A stretch of 47,379 nucleotides of DNA from JAVBOW01 sp031550615 (GCA_031550615.1 JAVBOL010000028.1:1-47379), one strand, 5' to 3'; shown: positions 27,364-37,883, counted from the stretch's first letter. A program made the numbers and translations. Notes: generated by a model not told the origin, from the sequence alone.

Positions 27364-28539
27364 ATGATGGAATTGACAGCCGCAGCCGGCGGGCTGCTGA
27401 ACTTCCTGGGCGAGAACCTGCAAACGTTCTTCGGCTACACCGGATTCGCGAACGTGACCTGGGGCCACGTGGCGATGATCCTGTTCGGGATGTTATTCAT
27501 CTACCTTGCCATCGTCAAGCACTTCGAGCCGATGCTGCTCGTGCCGATAGGTTTCGGCATGCTGATCGGCAACATACCTTTCCTGCCCGGTTTCGAGGTG
27601 GGCATCTATGAAGAGGGGTCGGTTCTGAACTACCTCTACTTCGGGGTGTCGAAGGGCATCTACCCGCCCCTTATCTTCCTGGGTATCGGGGCGATGACCG
27701 ACTTCACCTCGCTGATCTCCAACCCCAAGCTGATGCTCGTGGGTGCGTCGGCGCAATTCGGCATCTTCGCCGCCTACATGGGTGCGCTGGCGATGGGTTT
27801 CTCCGCAGCCGAGGCCGCCTCGATAGGCATCATCGGCGGCGCGGACGGCCCGACGGCCATCTTCCTGTCGAGCAAGCTCTCGCCCGAACTTATGGGCGCG
27901 GTGGCCATCTCGGCCTACTCATACATGGCCCTGGTCCCTGTGATCCAACCCCCGGTGATGAGGCTCTTCACCACGAAAAAGGAGAGGCTCATCAAGATGA
28001 AGGCTGCAAGGCCCGTGTCGCAGACCGAGAAGATACTCTTCCCCGTCATAGGGCTGCTCTTCACCACCTTCATCGTGCCCGCCGCGCTGCCCCTGCTGGG
28101 TATGCTCTTTATGGGTAACCTGCTCAAGGAGAGCGGGGTGACCAAGCGCCTGGCGACGACCGCCAGCGGCCCGATGATCGACATCGTGACCATCCTGATC
28201 GGCCTGACCGTGGGCGCATCGACCCAGGCGACTACGTTCCTCACCCCCAAGTCGATAGGTACGTTCGCCATCGGGGCGTGCTCTTTCTTCATCGCCACCG
28301 CCTGCGGGGTGCTGTTCGTGAAATTCATGAACCTTTTCCTTTCAAAAGACAACAAGATCAACCCCCTGATCGGCAACGCCGGTGTGTCGGCAGTGCCCCT
28401 CGCCGCACGTGTGTCGCAGGACATGGGTATCCGGTACGACAAAAGCAACTACCTTCTGATGCATGCCATGGGCCCCAATGTGGCCGGTGTGATCGGCAGC
28501 GCGGTAGCGGCGGGCGTACTGCTTGGATTCCTGGGTTAA
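27364..28539 (+). CDS. mmdB: Sodium-translocating decarboxylase beta subunit
   Basis: A 391-residue polytopic membrane protein that decarboxylates carboxybiotin and exports Na+ ions, conserving energy from propionate formation. Family landmarks are LVPIGFGMLIGNIPFLPGF, IFLGIGAMTDFTSLISNP, GIIGGADGPTAIFLSSKLSP (with the functionally important Asp), MALVPVIQPPVMRLFTTKKE and the C-terminal LLMHAMGPNVAGVIGSAVAAG. The length is slightly shorter than that of OadB (about 430). It is the last gene of the operon and is followed by a strong hairpin. Confidence 0.96.
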   Translation: MMELTAAAGGLLNFLGENLQTFFGYTGFANVTWGHVAMILFGMLFIYLAIVKHFEPMLLVPIGFGMLIGNIPFLPGFEVGIYEEGSVLNYLYFGVSKGIYPPLIFLGIGAMTDFTSLISNPKLMLVGASAQFGIFAAYMGALAMGFSAAEAASIGIIGGADGPTAIFLSSKLSPELMGAVAISAYSYMALVPVIQPPVMRLFTTKKERLIKMKAARPVSQTEKILFPVIGLLFTTFIVPAALPLLGMLFMGNLLKESGVTKRLATTASGPMIDIVTILIGLTVGASTQATTFLTPKSIGTFAIGACSFFIATACGVLFVKFMNLFLSKDNKINPLIGNAGVSAVPLAARVSQDMGIRYDKSNYLLMHAMGPNVAGVIGSAVAAGVLLGFLG

Positions 28540-28550
28540 GTCAATTGGTA

Positions 28551-28596
28551 AATATTAAGGGAGGTATGCTCGATAGAGCATACCTCCCTTAATATT
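28551..28596. terminator. Long perfect hairpin, bidirectional terminator
   Basis: A 21-bp perfect inverted repeat (arms 28551-28571 and 28576-28596, loop GATA) lies between the convergent mmdB and metalloprotease genes. Its outer A/T-rich and inner GC-containing parts would give U-rich ends on both strands. Confidence 0.85.
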
Positions 28597-28609
28597 TGGG
28601 TATGGGACC

Positions 28610-31177
28610 TTACTCCGCCTTTATGGCGTCGCCGATTGCTGCGCGGAGGCTTTCGTAGTGTGCCCGGGTGAGGTCGTCGGCGTTCTGGGCGGCCTGTTTG
28701 AGCCCGTCGTAAAGTTCGCCGAGCTGCACCCTCGCCAGGGCGGGGCCGTCTGACTGGGTGGGCGATGAGGGCTGGTTCAGGGCTGGGCCGTCGGGGTTTG
28801 CGCTTGCGCTGGCCGCTGAGATTCCGCCCGAGCGCTCGAGCATTGCAACAAGGCTTCGTATGTAGTTGCGTTGCAGCGTGCGGCGGTAGGCGTCGGGTGC
28901 CGTCCCGTCGGACAACTCTCCCCATGCGCTGTTTTTTATGCCGTCCATGAGTTCCCGCGGGGTGTAGTTGCCCTGTCCGCCGTATTGGGCCCCTTTGGCT
29001 ATTTTGTCGATCGTCGAGCGGCTGAGCAGCCTGTCCAGCATTCGCGACTGCACGGATGCGATTGTGGGCATGGGGTCGATCCCGGCGTACTCTATCAGCT
29101 TGGAGTCGATGAGCCATTCAGGGGTCGCGAACAGTTCCTTGGAGAGGAAATCCACGGCCTGGCGTTGCAGGTCGGCGGGGACGTAGACCCTGGTGGGTGC
29201 GTTCTCTTCCACGGTGCGGGGAGTCGAGTAGACCCCTCCGATGTATGTGGCCACATGGCCCATGTAGCGAGTGTATTGCGCCACCACGTCGCGGTAGAGG
29301 CTCCCGGCCGCCGAGTAATCCGAATCGGGCTGGCGTGTCCATGAGAGGATATTGGGCACGATGCGCTGCAAGTTGAGGATGCCGTAGTGGCTGGCCAGCA
29401 TGGCGTTGTCGCCCACGCACTCGCCCTGGTTGCGCGGATCGTTGGAGTCGGCCTCGGAGCCGAAGGTGTAGCGGACGTCCTTTTTGAGCTTGGCGATTAT
29501 GCTTTCGTTGGAGAAATGCACCTCGTCCTCGGGGGTTTTGAACTGCGGCAGCCAGCGGTAGCCCCACTCTATTGCCCACTCGTCATATATTCCTATGCGT
29601 GGGAACAGGCCGTCTTCGGAGATCCTGTCCTCGGGTTGGGCGACGTAGTTGAATCGTGCGTAGTCCATTATCGAGGGTGTGTGTCCATTCGCCTCGACCC
29701 ACGCCTTGTCGCGCAGTTTCTCCACGGGGATAGTCGCCGACGCCCCGTAGTTATGCCTCAGCCCGAGGGCGTGGCCCACTTCGTGCGCGCAGATGTAGCG
29801 TATGATGCGTCCCATAAGCTCGTCGTCGATCACCGGTTTCTGCGCCCTTTTGTCCAGGGGGCCGCACTGCACGGTGTACCATGAGTTGGCCATCTCCATT
29901 ACGCTGTGGTGCCAGTCGATGTGCGATTCGATGATCTCGCCCGTGCGGGGGTCGTGTATGTTCGCGCCGCGGGCGTTGGCCACCTCGGAGGGCTTGTAGA
30001 CTATGGCCGAGTGCGCCGCGTCTTCCAGGCTCCAGGTCGGGTCGTCGGTAGGGGCTTCCAGGGCGTATATGGCGTTCTTGAACCCGGCCTTTTCGAAAGC
30101 CTTCTTCCAATCGTTGACCCCGGCCATCAGGTAGGGCACCCATTTGCGCGGGGTGGCGGGATCGATGTAGAACACGATGGGTTTGCGCGGCTCGACGAGT
30201 TGCCCTGCGGCGTAACGCTTCTCGTCGCCCTTTTTGGGCTCCATGCGCCAGCGCACGATGTTATAACGCTGCTTCGATCCGTAGGGGTTAGAGTCGTATT
30301 CGGTGTAGGGCTCGTTCATATACCCTACGCGGGGGTCGAACAGGCGCGCCTTCATGGGCTCTTTGGGCAGCAGCAGGATCGACGAGTTGAGCTCGTAGGT
30401 GGTTGCCGCGGGCATGGGACCGCCCGATCCGCCGCGCGAGTAGGTCTTTACGCTGCGGATCTCTATATTGGTGCTGAATGCCTTCACCGAGGCGAGGTAG
30501 CTGGCGTCGGCCATAGGCGAGGATATGTTGGCGTTCTTGCGGAATGAGTCGCCGAAGGAGAAAAAACTGCGGTCGTTCTTTATCATCTCCGTCAGGTCGA
30601 CCACTACGCTGCCCTCGCCGTTGGCCTTGATGTCCAGCACGGCGGCTATGGGCAGCGACGACGTATTTTTCAGGGCTCGGCCCAGGTTGTCCTCGTCCAG
30701 GGCGTATTCGCGCTGGAATACGTCGCGCATGTATATCTTCCCGGGCTGGCCCTTTTCGAAACGCACCAATTCGCTGTTTATCTCGTCGCCCGGCCATCCA
30801 GCGCGCGAACGGCTCATATCGGCGGATGTGCTCACTATGCGGCTTACGACCATGATGTCGCGCCCCAGTATCGAGTCGGGGATCTCCACCAGCACGCGGT
30901 CGCGCACCTGGTGCACGGTGATGAAGCCCTGCGAGGTCATGGCGTCCTTTGTCACCACCTCGGCGTAGGGGCGTGCGCCGCCTTGCGCGGTGGCTGCGGC
31001 GGGCCGGGCGGTCGCGGCGGGTTGTGTGGCCGGGGCTGTGGGTGTTTCCTGTGCGGATTGGGCCGGGACTTCATTCTTCGGCTCGGGGCTTTTCCCGTTG
31101 CGGGCCCCTGTCGCCGGGATGCCGGCGGCCAACAGGCAAATAGTTGCGGCCAGGAGGATAAAGGTGCTTTTTTGCAT
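28610..31177 (-). CDS. Secreted zinc metalloprotease of the DUF5117/DUF4953 type
   Basis: An 855-residue secreted zincin. I use the ATG at 31177 (MQKSTFILLAATICLLAAG), which begins at the signal peptide; a TTG three codons upstream is also in frame. An Ala/Pro/Thr-rich linker (about 25-65) leads into DUF5118/DUF5117-like regions (DMSRSRAGWPGDEINSELV, FFSFGDSFRKNANISSPMAD). The catalytic motif HEVGHALGLRHN starts at His465 and gives the HExxHxxGxxH zinc site, with the Met-turn region PSIMDYARFNYVAQPEDRI after it (DUF4953 part). These proteins are common in Bacteroidota; their substrates are largely unknown. It is transcribed alone and convergent to mmdB. Confidence 0.9.
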   Translation of the reverse strand: MQKSTFILLAATICLLAAGIPATGARNGKSPEPKNEVPAQSAQETPTAPATQPAATARPAAATAQGGARPYAEVVTKDAMTSQGFITVHQVRDRVLVEIPDSILGRDIMVVSRIVSTSADMSRSRAGWPGDEINSELVRFEKGQPGKIYMRDVFQREYALDEDNLGRALKNTSSLPIAAVLDIKANGEGSVVVDLTEMIKNDRSFFSFGDSFRKNANISSPMADASYLASVKAFSTNIEIRSVKTYSRGGSGGPMPAATTYELNSSILLLPKEPMKARLFDPRVGYMNEPYTEYDSNPYGSKQRYNIVRWRMEPKKGDEKRYAAGQLVEPRKPIVFYIDPATPRKWVPYLMAGVNDWKKAFEKAGFKNAIYALEAPTDDPTWSLEDAAHSAIVYKPSEVANARGANIHDPRTGEIIESHIDWHHSVMEMANSWYTVQCGPLDKRAQKPVIDDELMGRIIRYICAHEVGHALGLRHNYGASATIPVEKLRDKAWVEANGHTPSIMDYARFNYVAQPEDRISEDGLFPRIGIYDEWAIEWGYRWLPQFKTPEDEVHFSNESIIAKLKKDVRYTFGSEADSNDPRNQGECVGDNAMLASHYGILNLQRIVPNILSWTRQPDSDYSAAGSLYRDVVAQYTRYMGHVATYIGGVYSTPRTVEENAPTRVYVPADLQRQAVDFLSKELFATPEWLIDSKLIEYAGIDPMPTIASVQSRMLDRLLSRSTIDKIAKGAQYGGQGNYTPRELMDGIKNSAWGELSDGTAPDAYRRTLQRNYIRSLVAMLERSGGISAASASANPDGPALNQPSSPTQSDGPALARVQLGELYDGLKQAAQNADDLTRAHYESLRAAIGDAIKAE

Positions 31178-31267
31178 TTTCGTCAAGGTGTAATTTGAGC
31201 CGTGAAGTTATTTCTAATTTTAAACCGTTTTTCGCAATATGGTTACGGATGGTAATAAAACGTTTAT

Positions 31268-31275
31268 CAAAAGTA
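31268..31275 (-). promoter_or_regulatory. Putative -7 element of the metalloprotease gene
   Basis: The minus strand reads TACTTTTG (TAnnTTTG), about 90 nt upstream of the ATG at 31177, which leaves a fairly long AT-rich leader. No convincing -33 partner is visible. Confidence 0.4.
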
Positions 31276-31460
31276 ACACTTTCGCATATCAATTGATAAC
31301 CGGTTCAGGCAAAAATAATTATAATTCTTAATCATATCCGACAAAAACGATGATTTTCGTAAAAAAACTTTTTACCTTGCAGTCCCGCCGGTGTGTGGCA
31401 GCGTATACGAAAGCTCAGTCTATACTATCGCACGGGAGAGCAATTTTGAAAACAAACGAC

Positions 31461-32591
31461 ATGAAAATGAAGAAATTAATGATCGCGGCGGCGTTACTTT
31501 GCGCAGCCGTCACCGCTTCGGCGGCCAACTGCACCATAGAGGGTAAGATAGGCAACCTGAACGCCCCCGCCAAGATCATGATGCGCTATGCCCTCGAAGA
31601 CGGGTCGCGCAGCCAGGAGACCGTCCTGTCCGACGGGAGTTTCACCTTCAGTTTCGATGTGACCCAGCCGGTTTGGGTGTCGCTTATCATAAACTACGAC
31701 AACGCCCCTTTCCTGCGCGACACGCGTAACCTGCTTACTTTCTACGCCGATGCGGGCACGGTGAAGGTAACTTCGCCCGATTCCCTGCACCATGCCGTGG
31801 TCGAGGCGCCGATAATCACCCAATGGCAGGATTACATTGCCAAGACCGCACCCACAATGATCCAGATCGACTCCCTGCTCGGCGTGATGCGCCTGGCGGA
31901 GCCCCGTGAAACGCGTACCACGCCCGAATTCCTGGCAAAGCAGAGACAGGCCGGCGAGAAAATGTACGCCGAATTGCGCGAGCGCCAGAAGGAGTATATC
32001 CGTAACAACCCCTCGTCGTTCTTCAGCGTCATAGCCCTGGGCGAGGTATTCGGCAATAAACCCGACGTAGCCCAGGCCACCCCCTATTTCGAGATGCTCA
32101 GCCCCGAGATGAGGGACACTTGGCAAGCCCGCAAATTCGCCGGTCGCCTCGACGTGTCCGACCGCATAGCCAACGGCAACCCCGCCCCCGATTTCACCCT
32201 CGAAGATACCAACGGGAAGCAGGTCAGCCTGTCGGATTTCCGCGGCAAATACCTGATGCTCGACTTCATGGGCTCGTGGTGCCAGTCGTGCCGCCGTGAG
32301 ATGCCCCGCATGAAGGCCGCCTACGAGAAATATAAAGATCGCGGGCTGGTAGCCATGAGCGTGTTCATAGAGTCGCGCAAGCAGCCCGACCTGTGGAAAA
32401 AAGTGATCCAGACCGACGGCATGCCCTGGACGTGCGTGGTCGACTGGCAACCCGAAATGCCTGTGGCCAAGAACTACGGCATCACGGGCGTACCCCGCGT
32501 GATGATCATATCGCCCGAGGGAGTGATCGTCCGCCACGACGTGAAAGCGGCGGCGCTCGACCAGGTTTTGGATGAGATATTACCCAAATAA
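31461..32591 (+). CDS. TlpA-like thiol-disulfide protein with N-terminal DUF4369-like domain
   Basis: A 376-residue exported thioredoxin-fold protein. I chose the ATG at 31461 (MKMKKLMIAAALLCAAVTASAA), which starts directly at a signal peptide; the frame is open further upstream without family features. Residues 24-125 (CTIEGKIGNLNAPAKIMMRY, ETVLSDGSFTFSFDVTQPVW) resemble the DUF4369 beta domain often fused to Bacteroidota TlpA-like proteins. A helical linker is followed by an AhpC/TSA-thioredoxin domain (about 235-376) with FMGSWCQSCRREMPRMKAAY (redox Cys274 and Cys277) and the cis-Pro segment YGITGVPRVMIISPEG. Likely a periplasmic disulfide reductase; its partner is unknown. Confidence 0.92.
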   Translation: MKMKKLMIAAALLCAAVTASAANCTIEGKIGNLNAPAKIMMRYALEDGSRSQETVLSDGSFTFSFDVTQPVWVSLIINYDNAPFLRDTRNLLTFYADAGTVKVTSPDSLHHAVVEAPIITQWQDYIAKTAPTMIQIDSLLGVMRLAEPRETRTTPEFLAKQRQAGEKMYAELRERQKEYIRNNPSSFFSVIALGEVFGNKPDVAQATPYFEMLSPEMRDTWQARKFAGRLDVSDRIANGNPAPDFTLEDTNGKQVSLSDFRGKYLMLDFMGSWCQSCRREMPRMKAAYEKYKDRGLVAMSVFIESRKQPDLWKKVIQTDGMPWTCVVDWQPEMPVAKNYGITGVPRVMIISPEGVIVRHDVKAAALDQVLDEILPK

Positions 32592-32659
32592 ACAAAGATT
32601 CCGCTTAATGTGACGGGGGCGCGCCAGCGATGGTGCGCCCCTTATTCGTTTATAAATGT

Positions 32660-32667
32660 TACCTTTG
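32660..32667 (+). promoter_or_regulatory. Putative -7 element of the dehydrogenase-like gene
   Basis: TACCTTTG is an exact TAnnTTTG match 17 nt before the ATG at 32685. The transcript would have a very short leader. Confidence 0.5.
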
Positions 32668-32684
32668 CCCTAAAGCCTGTGGAT

Positions 32685-33572
32685 ATGTTCAATAAATTGG
32701 TGGCCATCGAACCGGTGAGCCTCATCCCTTCAGCCGAAAAGGCACTTTATGGTTTCGCCCGCGAAGTGGTGATGTATGACGATGTGCCCACAGACGACGC
32801 CCGGATAGCCGCCCGCATCGGCGACGCCGACGCCGTGCTGCTCAGCTACACTTCGCGCCTTGGGCGCGGGGCGCTCGAAAAATGCCCTAACGTCAGATAT
32901 ATCGGCATGTGCTGTTCGCTCTACTCGCCCGAGAGCGCCAACGTCGACATACTTTACGCCTCCTCGCGCGGCATCACCGTGACCGGCATCCGCGACTACG
33001 GCGACGAAGGGGTGGTCGAATATGTGGTGAGCGAACTTGTGCGCTGCCTCCACGGCTTTGGCCGCACCCCCTGGGACGGCATGCCGCGCGAGATAACCGG
33101 GCTTAAGGCCGGGATAGTGGGGCTGGGTAAATCGGGCGGCATGATCGCCGACGCGCTGAAATTCTTCGGCGCCCAGGTAGCCTACTTTGCCCGCAGTGAG
33201 AAACCGGAGGCTGCTGCCAGGGGGTTTCGATATATGCCCCTCGATGAGCTTTTAGGTTGGAGCGAGGTAGTCTGCTGTTGCCTTAACCGCAACACGGTCC
33301 TGCTGCATGCGGAGCAATTCGAAAGGCTCGGCAACCATAAGATACTCTTCAACACCGGGCTCTCGCCCGCCTGGGACCGGCAGCCTTTCCTGGAATGGCT
33401 CGACGGCGACAACCTCTGTTATTGCGACACCCTAGGGGCGCTGGGCGACGAAAAACTGCTTTCGCACCCCCATGTTGAGTGCATGAACGTATCGTCGGGA
33501 CGCACCCGACAGGCTTTCGACCGCCTGAGCGAAAAGGTGCTTGCCAACATATCACAATATATCAATAAGTAA
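32685..33572 (+). CDS. D-2-hydroxyacid dehydrogenase-fold protein with altered active site
   Basis: A 295-residue protein beginning at the ATG at 32685, just after a -7 box. It has the two-domain D-isomer 2-hydroxyacid dehydrogenase layout. The N-terminal substrate domain (ADAVLLSYTSRLGRGALEKC, NVRYIGMCCSLYSPESANVD, GITVTGIRDYGDEGVVEYVV) is followed by an NAD-binding domain with GLKAGIVGLGKSGGMIADAL. Where the family has NTARG (Arg), a DVF..EP segment (Glu) and TPH (His), this protein reads NTGLS, CDTLGALGDE and MNVSSG. The usual Arg-Glu-His catalytic set therefore seems absent. It may bind NAD(P) without normal dehydrogenase chemistry, or catalyse something else. It is convergent with the nadX-like gene. 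Confidence 0.85.
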   Translation: MFNKLVAIEPVSLIPSAEKALYGFAREVVMYDDVPTDDARIAARIGDADAVLLSYTSRLGRGALEKCPNVRYIGMCCSLYSPESANVDILYASSRGITVTGIRDYGDEGVVEYVVSELVRCLHGFGRTPWDGMPREITGLKAGIVGLGKSGGMIADALKFFGAQVAYFARSEKPEAAARGFRYMPLDELLGWSEVVCCCLNRNTVLLHAEQFERLGNHKILFNTGLSPAWDRQPFLEWLDGDNLCYCDTLGALGDEKLLSHPHVECMNVSSGRTRQAFDRLSEKVLANISQYINK

Positions 33573-33603
33573 TAGCACCGAAACCCCCTCGAATATTGTG
33601 CAA

Positions 33604-34392
33604 TCAGAATACGATAGGGGACACGATATTTTGTAGTGTGGCCACCACCGACCACCCGGCGATCTGCGGGGTGGCGCTGTAAACCTCGACCACGGCGTGC
33701 ACCTGCTCGTTGCGGATCTCCACGCGCTGGACGTCGCCGACGAATTCGGGGCTCGATGCCATCGTAACGTGCATCTTCTCGACGCCCACCGATGCCAGCG
33801 ACGCCGCCACCGATACGTTGAGCCCGGTGGGGAAGGTGGCTATCGCCTCGCGCGCCGTGCCCGAAAATATCTCTTTGCGCTTGGTTTCCATCTCAGGCGT
33901 GTAGAAAGGCGAACGGCGCAGCGCGCGCACCCCCTTTTCATTGTAGAACCCCGCCTGTGCGCCGCCCATCAGCGTAGCGGTGCGCAGCACGTCGAAACCG
34001 CCAGTCGCCCCCGAGGCGATATATATGCGCGAGGAGTTGTCGCGCGCAGCCATGAGAGCCTCTTCGCGGAAGTCGTCGTCTGCCAGTGCGCCGATCGAAA
34101 GGGTAATGATGGAAGTCCCGTTTTCGAGCGTCCGCACAGCCATTGCCTTCATTGCCGCGGGGTTGGCCGCCTCGACCAGGTATTCGGGTTTGAGTGCCAG
34201 CAACTCTTCGAGCGAGGCGCAAGCCTTGCAAGGGTGTCCGTGCGTGGTCATTTTCGCCGCAAGTCGCGCCGAACTTTCCGGGGTGCGCGCCAGCACCCCC
34301 ACCAATTCATATTCCGGCAATAGTCCGCCGACCAGCGCATCGGCGACGATCCCGGCCAGGTAGCCGCATCCGAAGAAGGCCAGTTTTTTCAT
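33604..34392 (-). CDS. nadX: Aspartate dehydrogenase-like protein (NadX family)
   Basis: A 262-residue NAD(P)-dependent enzyme expected to convert L-aspartate to iminoaspartate for NAD synthesis. The Rossmann motif LAFFGCGYLAGIVADALVGG sits at the N-terminus. It is followed by YELVGVLARTPESSARLAAK, LVEAANPAAMKAMAVRTLEN and IASGATGGFDVLRTATLMGG, and then the DUF108-type C-terminal domain (FPTGLNVSVAASLASVG, FVGDVQRVEIRNEQVHAVVE). I prefer the ATG at 34392 because it starts right at the Rossmann strand. An upstream ATG at 34440 adds 16 residues and would overlap the fic gene by 17 nt. Assignment is good, but related oxidoreductases with other amino-acid substrates exist. Confidence 0.83.
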   Translation of the reverse strand: MKKLAFFGCGYLAGIVADALVGGLLPEYELVGVLARTPESSARLAAKMTTHGHPCKACASLEELLALKPEYLVEAANPAAMKAMAVRTLENGTSIITLSIGALADDDFREEALMAARDNSSRIYIASGATGGFDVLRTATLMGGAQAGFYNEKGVRALRRSPFYTPEMETKRKEIFSGTAREAIATFPTGLNVSVAASLASVGVEKMHVTMASSPEFVGDVQRVEIRNEQVHAVVEVYSATPQIAGWSVVATLQNIVSPIVF

Positions 34393-34423
34393 CCCGCCGG
34401 GCTGTTGCCGATCTTTCGCACCG

Positions 34424-35308
34424 CTACTCATTTTCTTCATAATAATACGAATAATCGATACCTTTCATAAATATTTCACGGCTGCCTATTTGATCGGTCA
34501 GGGCATTGTGCAGCAGGGTTTTTAATTCTGAGCTGTCCGTAGGACTTTTCACCATCGCATCGAGATAGTCGTTCTTGCCGATCCTACTCCAATCCACGCA
34601 TTTTTTCAGGCGATCCCTCAGGATCATATCTAACCAGATCCGGGCGCTACGGCCATTGCCTTCCATGAACGGGTGGGCAATGTTCATTTCCGTATATTTA
34701 TCGACGATTTCATCGAATGTGTTTTCCGGCATTTCTTCGATTTTCCTTAGGCTGTCGCCTAAGAAGTGGGCTACTGCGAATTGAAATCCGCCTTTCGAAA
34801 TGTTTTTCTGACGGATTTGCCCTGCGAAATCGTAAAGCCCGCCGAACAGATAGGCGTGTATCTGTTGCAAGCCTTTTACCGTCCCCACTTCTATGGCGCC
34901 GATAAAAGAACTCTCGAACAGGGCGTATGCCTTCGTCTTGCTTTTCCCGTCGATGCTTTCATCGCCATATGTGAACCATTCGATGAAGCGGGTTGCCTGT
35001 TTGCCGGGGAATTGCTTGCCAAGCGCAATAATTCCGCTATGATCGAGCATATCGGATAAACGTTTTTTGCCATCAGGTGCGAGAAGTTTCAACTGGGTAG
35101 TAATACTAACCACTTCGCTGTTCTCCTTTTTCAGCTTCGCTTTCAGGTATTTCCAATAGTTTCGCGTTTTGGCGTAGTCGTCCGGACCGGTCAGGACGGC
35201 GACGATATCCAAAACTGAGAACCACCATTTGTTACCCTCTTCGTCCCAAATGGAGCGGACCTCCCGGTCGTCGAAAAAACGTATGGATATTTTCGTGTTA
35301 TTATTCAC
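34424..35308 (-). CDS. Fic-domain protein with N-terminal BRO-N-like domain
   Basis: A 294-residue two-domain protein. The N-terminus (IRFFDDREVRSIWDEEGNKW, WFSVLDIVAVLTG, about residues 7-40) resembles the BRO-N domain of phage antirepressors. The C-terminus (about 110-270) is a Fic domain with the full catalytic motif HPFMEGNGRSARIWLD, so it should be able to transfer AMP or another nucleotide-derived group to a protein target. No separate antitoxin gene is adjacent, and I see no clear inhibitory (S/T)xxxE(G/N) helix. The start is GTG at 35308, supported by an AAAGGAG ribosome-binding site 6 nt upstream, which is unusual in Bacteroidota. Composition looks more AT-rich than that of the neighbours, consistent with horizontal acquisition. 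Confidence 0.88.
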   Translation of the reverse strand: MNNNTKISIRFFDDREVRSIWDEEGNKWWFSVLDIVAVLTGPDDYAKTRNYWKYLKAKLKKENSEVVSITTQLKLLAPDGKKRLSDMLDHSGIIALGKQFPGKQATRFIEWFTYGDESIDGKSKTKAYALFESSFIGAIEVGTVKGLQQIHAYLFGGLYDFAGQIRQKNISKGGFQFAVAHFLGDSLRKIEEMPENTFDEIVDKYTEMNIAHPFMEGNGRSARIWLDMILRDRLKKCVDWSRIGKNDYLDAMVKSPTDSSELKTLLHNALTDQIGSREIFMKGIDYSYYYEENE

Positions 35309-35341
35309 CGCTGGCTCCTTTCAAGTAGTCGACTCAATATG

Positions 35342-35349
35342 CAAAGGTA
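35342..35349 (-). promoter_or_regulatory. Putative -7 element of the fic gene
   Basis: The minus strand reads TACCTTTG (TAnnTTTG), 33 nt upstream of the GTG start and just downstream of the dnaK terminator, so the gene appears to have its own promoter. Confidence 0.5.
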
Positions 35350-35352
35350 TTG

Positions 35353-35396
35353 ATTTAAAAAAGAAAACCGCAGGAAACAGTTCGTTTCCTGCGGTT
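35353..35396 (-). terminator. Intrinsic terminator of dnaK
   Basis: A 13-bp perfect stem (AACCGCAGGAAAC at 35366-35378 with GTTTCCTGCGGTT at 35384-35396, 5-nt loop) is followed on the minus strand by a T-rich tract TTCTTTTTT. Confidence 0.87.
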
Positions 35397-35415
35397 CGGC
35401 TATTTGAGGGTGTTA

Positions 35416-37320
<1,905 letters not shown>

Positions 37321-37426
37321 AGTTTTTATGATTTTCGTTGTCTTTCTTTCGATTGTCGATTAAAGAACTTCAATCTTTATGCCAACCCGTTTTTCAGCCT
37401 TTCCGGCTGCCAAAAGGGGGATATAT

Positions 37427-37443
37427 TGTCAGACGGTCTGACA
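37427..37443. promoter_or_regulatory. Perfect 8-1-8 palindrome upstream of dnaK, candidate operator
   Basis: TGTCAGAC-G-GTCTGACA is a perfect inverted repeat in the AT-rich gap between dnaK and the divergent small gene. It is well separated from both start codons (107 and 136 nt), so it could control either gene. Its binding protein is unknown. Confidence 0.5.
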
Positions 37444-37578
37444 TTTTGGCGCTATCGGGGGTTAAAAGTCGGCAAAAGTTTTGAAGTTATGTTTTTTGTT
37501 ATTATCTTTAACAACGGAACCAAAGATAAGCCCTTGTATACGGGGCAGATAAAAAATAACCTAATTACCTCTACAATC

Positions 37579-37824
37579 ATGGTCATTACATTCAATGAGC
37601 TGCGCCGCATCAAGGACAAATTGCCCAGCGGCAGCTCACAGCGCATCGCGAACGAATTGGGTATCGACGTGGATAAGGTCCGCAATTACTTCGGGGGCAG
37701 CCACTTCAGCGGCGATACACTTACCGGCGTCCATTTTGAGAAAGGTCCCGACGGCGGGGTGGTCACCCTGGACGACACCTCGATCTTCGACGCAGCGATG
37801 CGGATTCTTGAAGAGTCGAAATAA
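37579..37824 (+). CDS. Small protein with helix-turn-helix-like segment
   Basis: An 81-residue protein starting at the ATG at 37579 (MVITFNELRRIKDKLPSGSS). Residues about 19-39 (SSQRIANELGIDVDKVRNYF) look like a helix-turn-helix. The C-terminal half (GVHFEKGPDGGVVTLDDTSI, FDAAMRILEESK) is a short strand-helix segment. It carries no catalytic motif and no signal peptide. Small proteins of this kind occur widely in Bacteroidota as putative DNA-binding proteins. It is divergent from dnaK and followed by its own terminator, so it forms a single-gene unit. Function is unknown. Confidence 0.82.
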   Translation: MVITFNELRRIKDKLPSGSSQRIANELGIDVDKVRNYFGGSHFSGDTLTGVHFEKGPDGGVVTLDDTSIFDAAMRILEESK

Positions 37825-37845
37825 GACATAGATATGCAAGTGGCG

Positions 37846-37883
37846 GGCGGCCTACCGGATTCGGTGGGCCGTCTGGTTTTTTT
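37846..37883 (+). terminator. Intrinsic terminator of the small HTH-like gene
   Basis: A 12-bp stem (GGCGGCCTACCG with CGGTGGGCCGTC, two G-T pairs, loop GATT) is followed after TGG by seven Ts. Confidence 0.82.
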
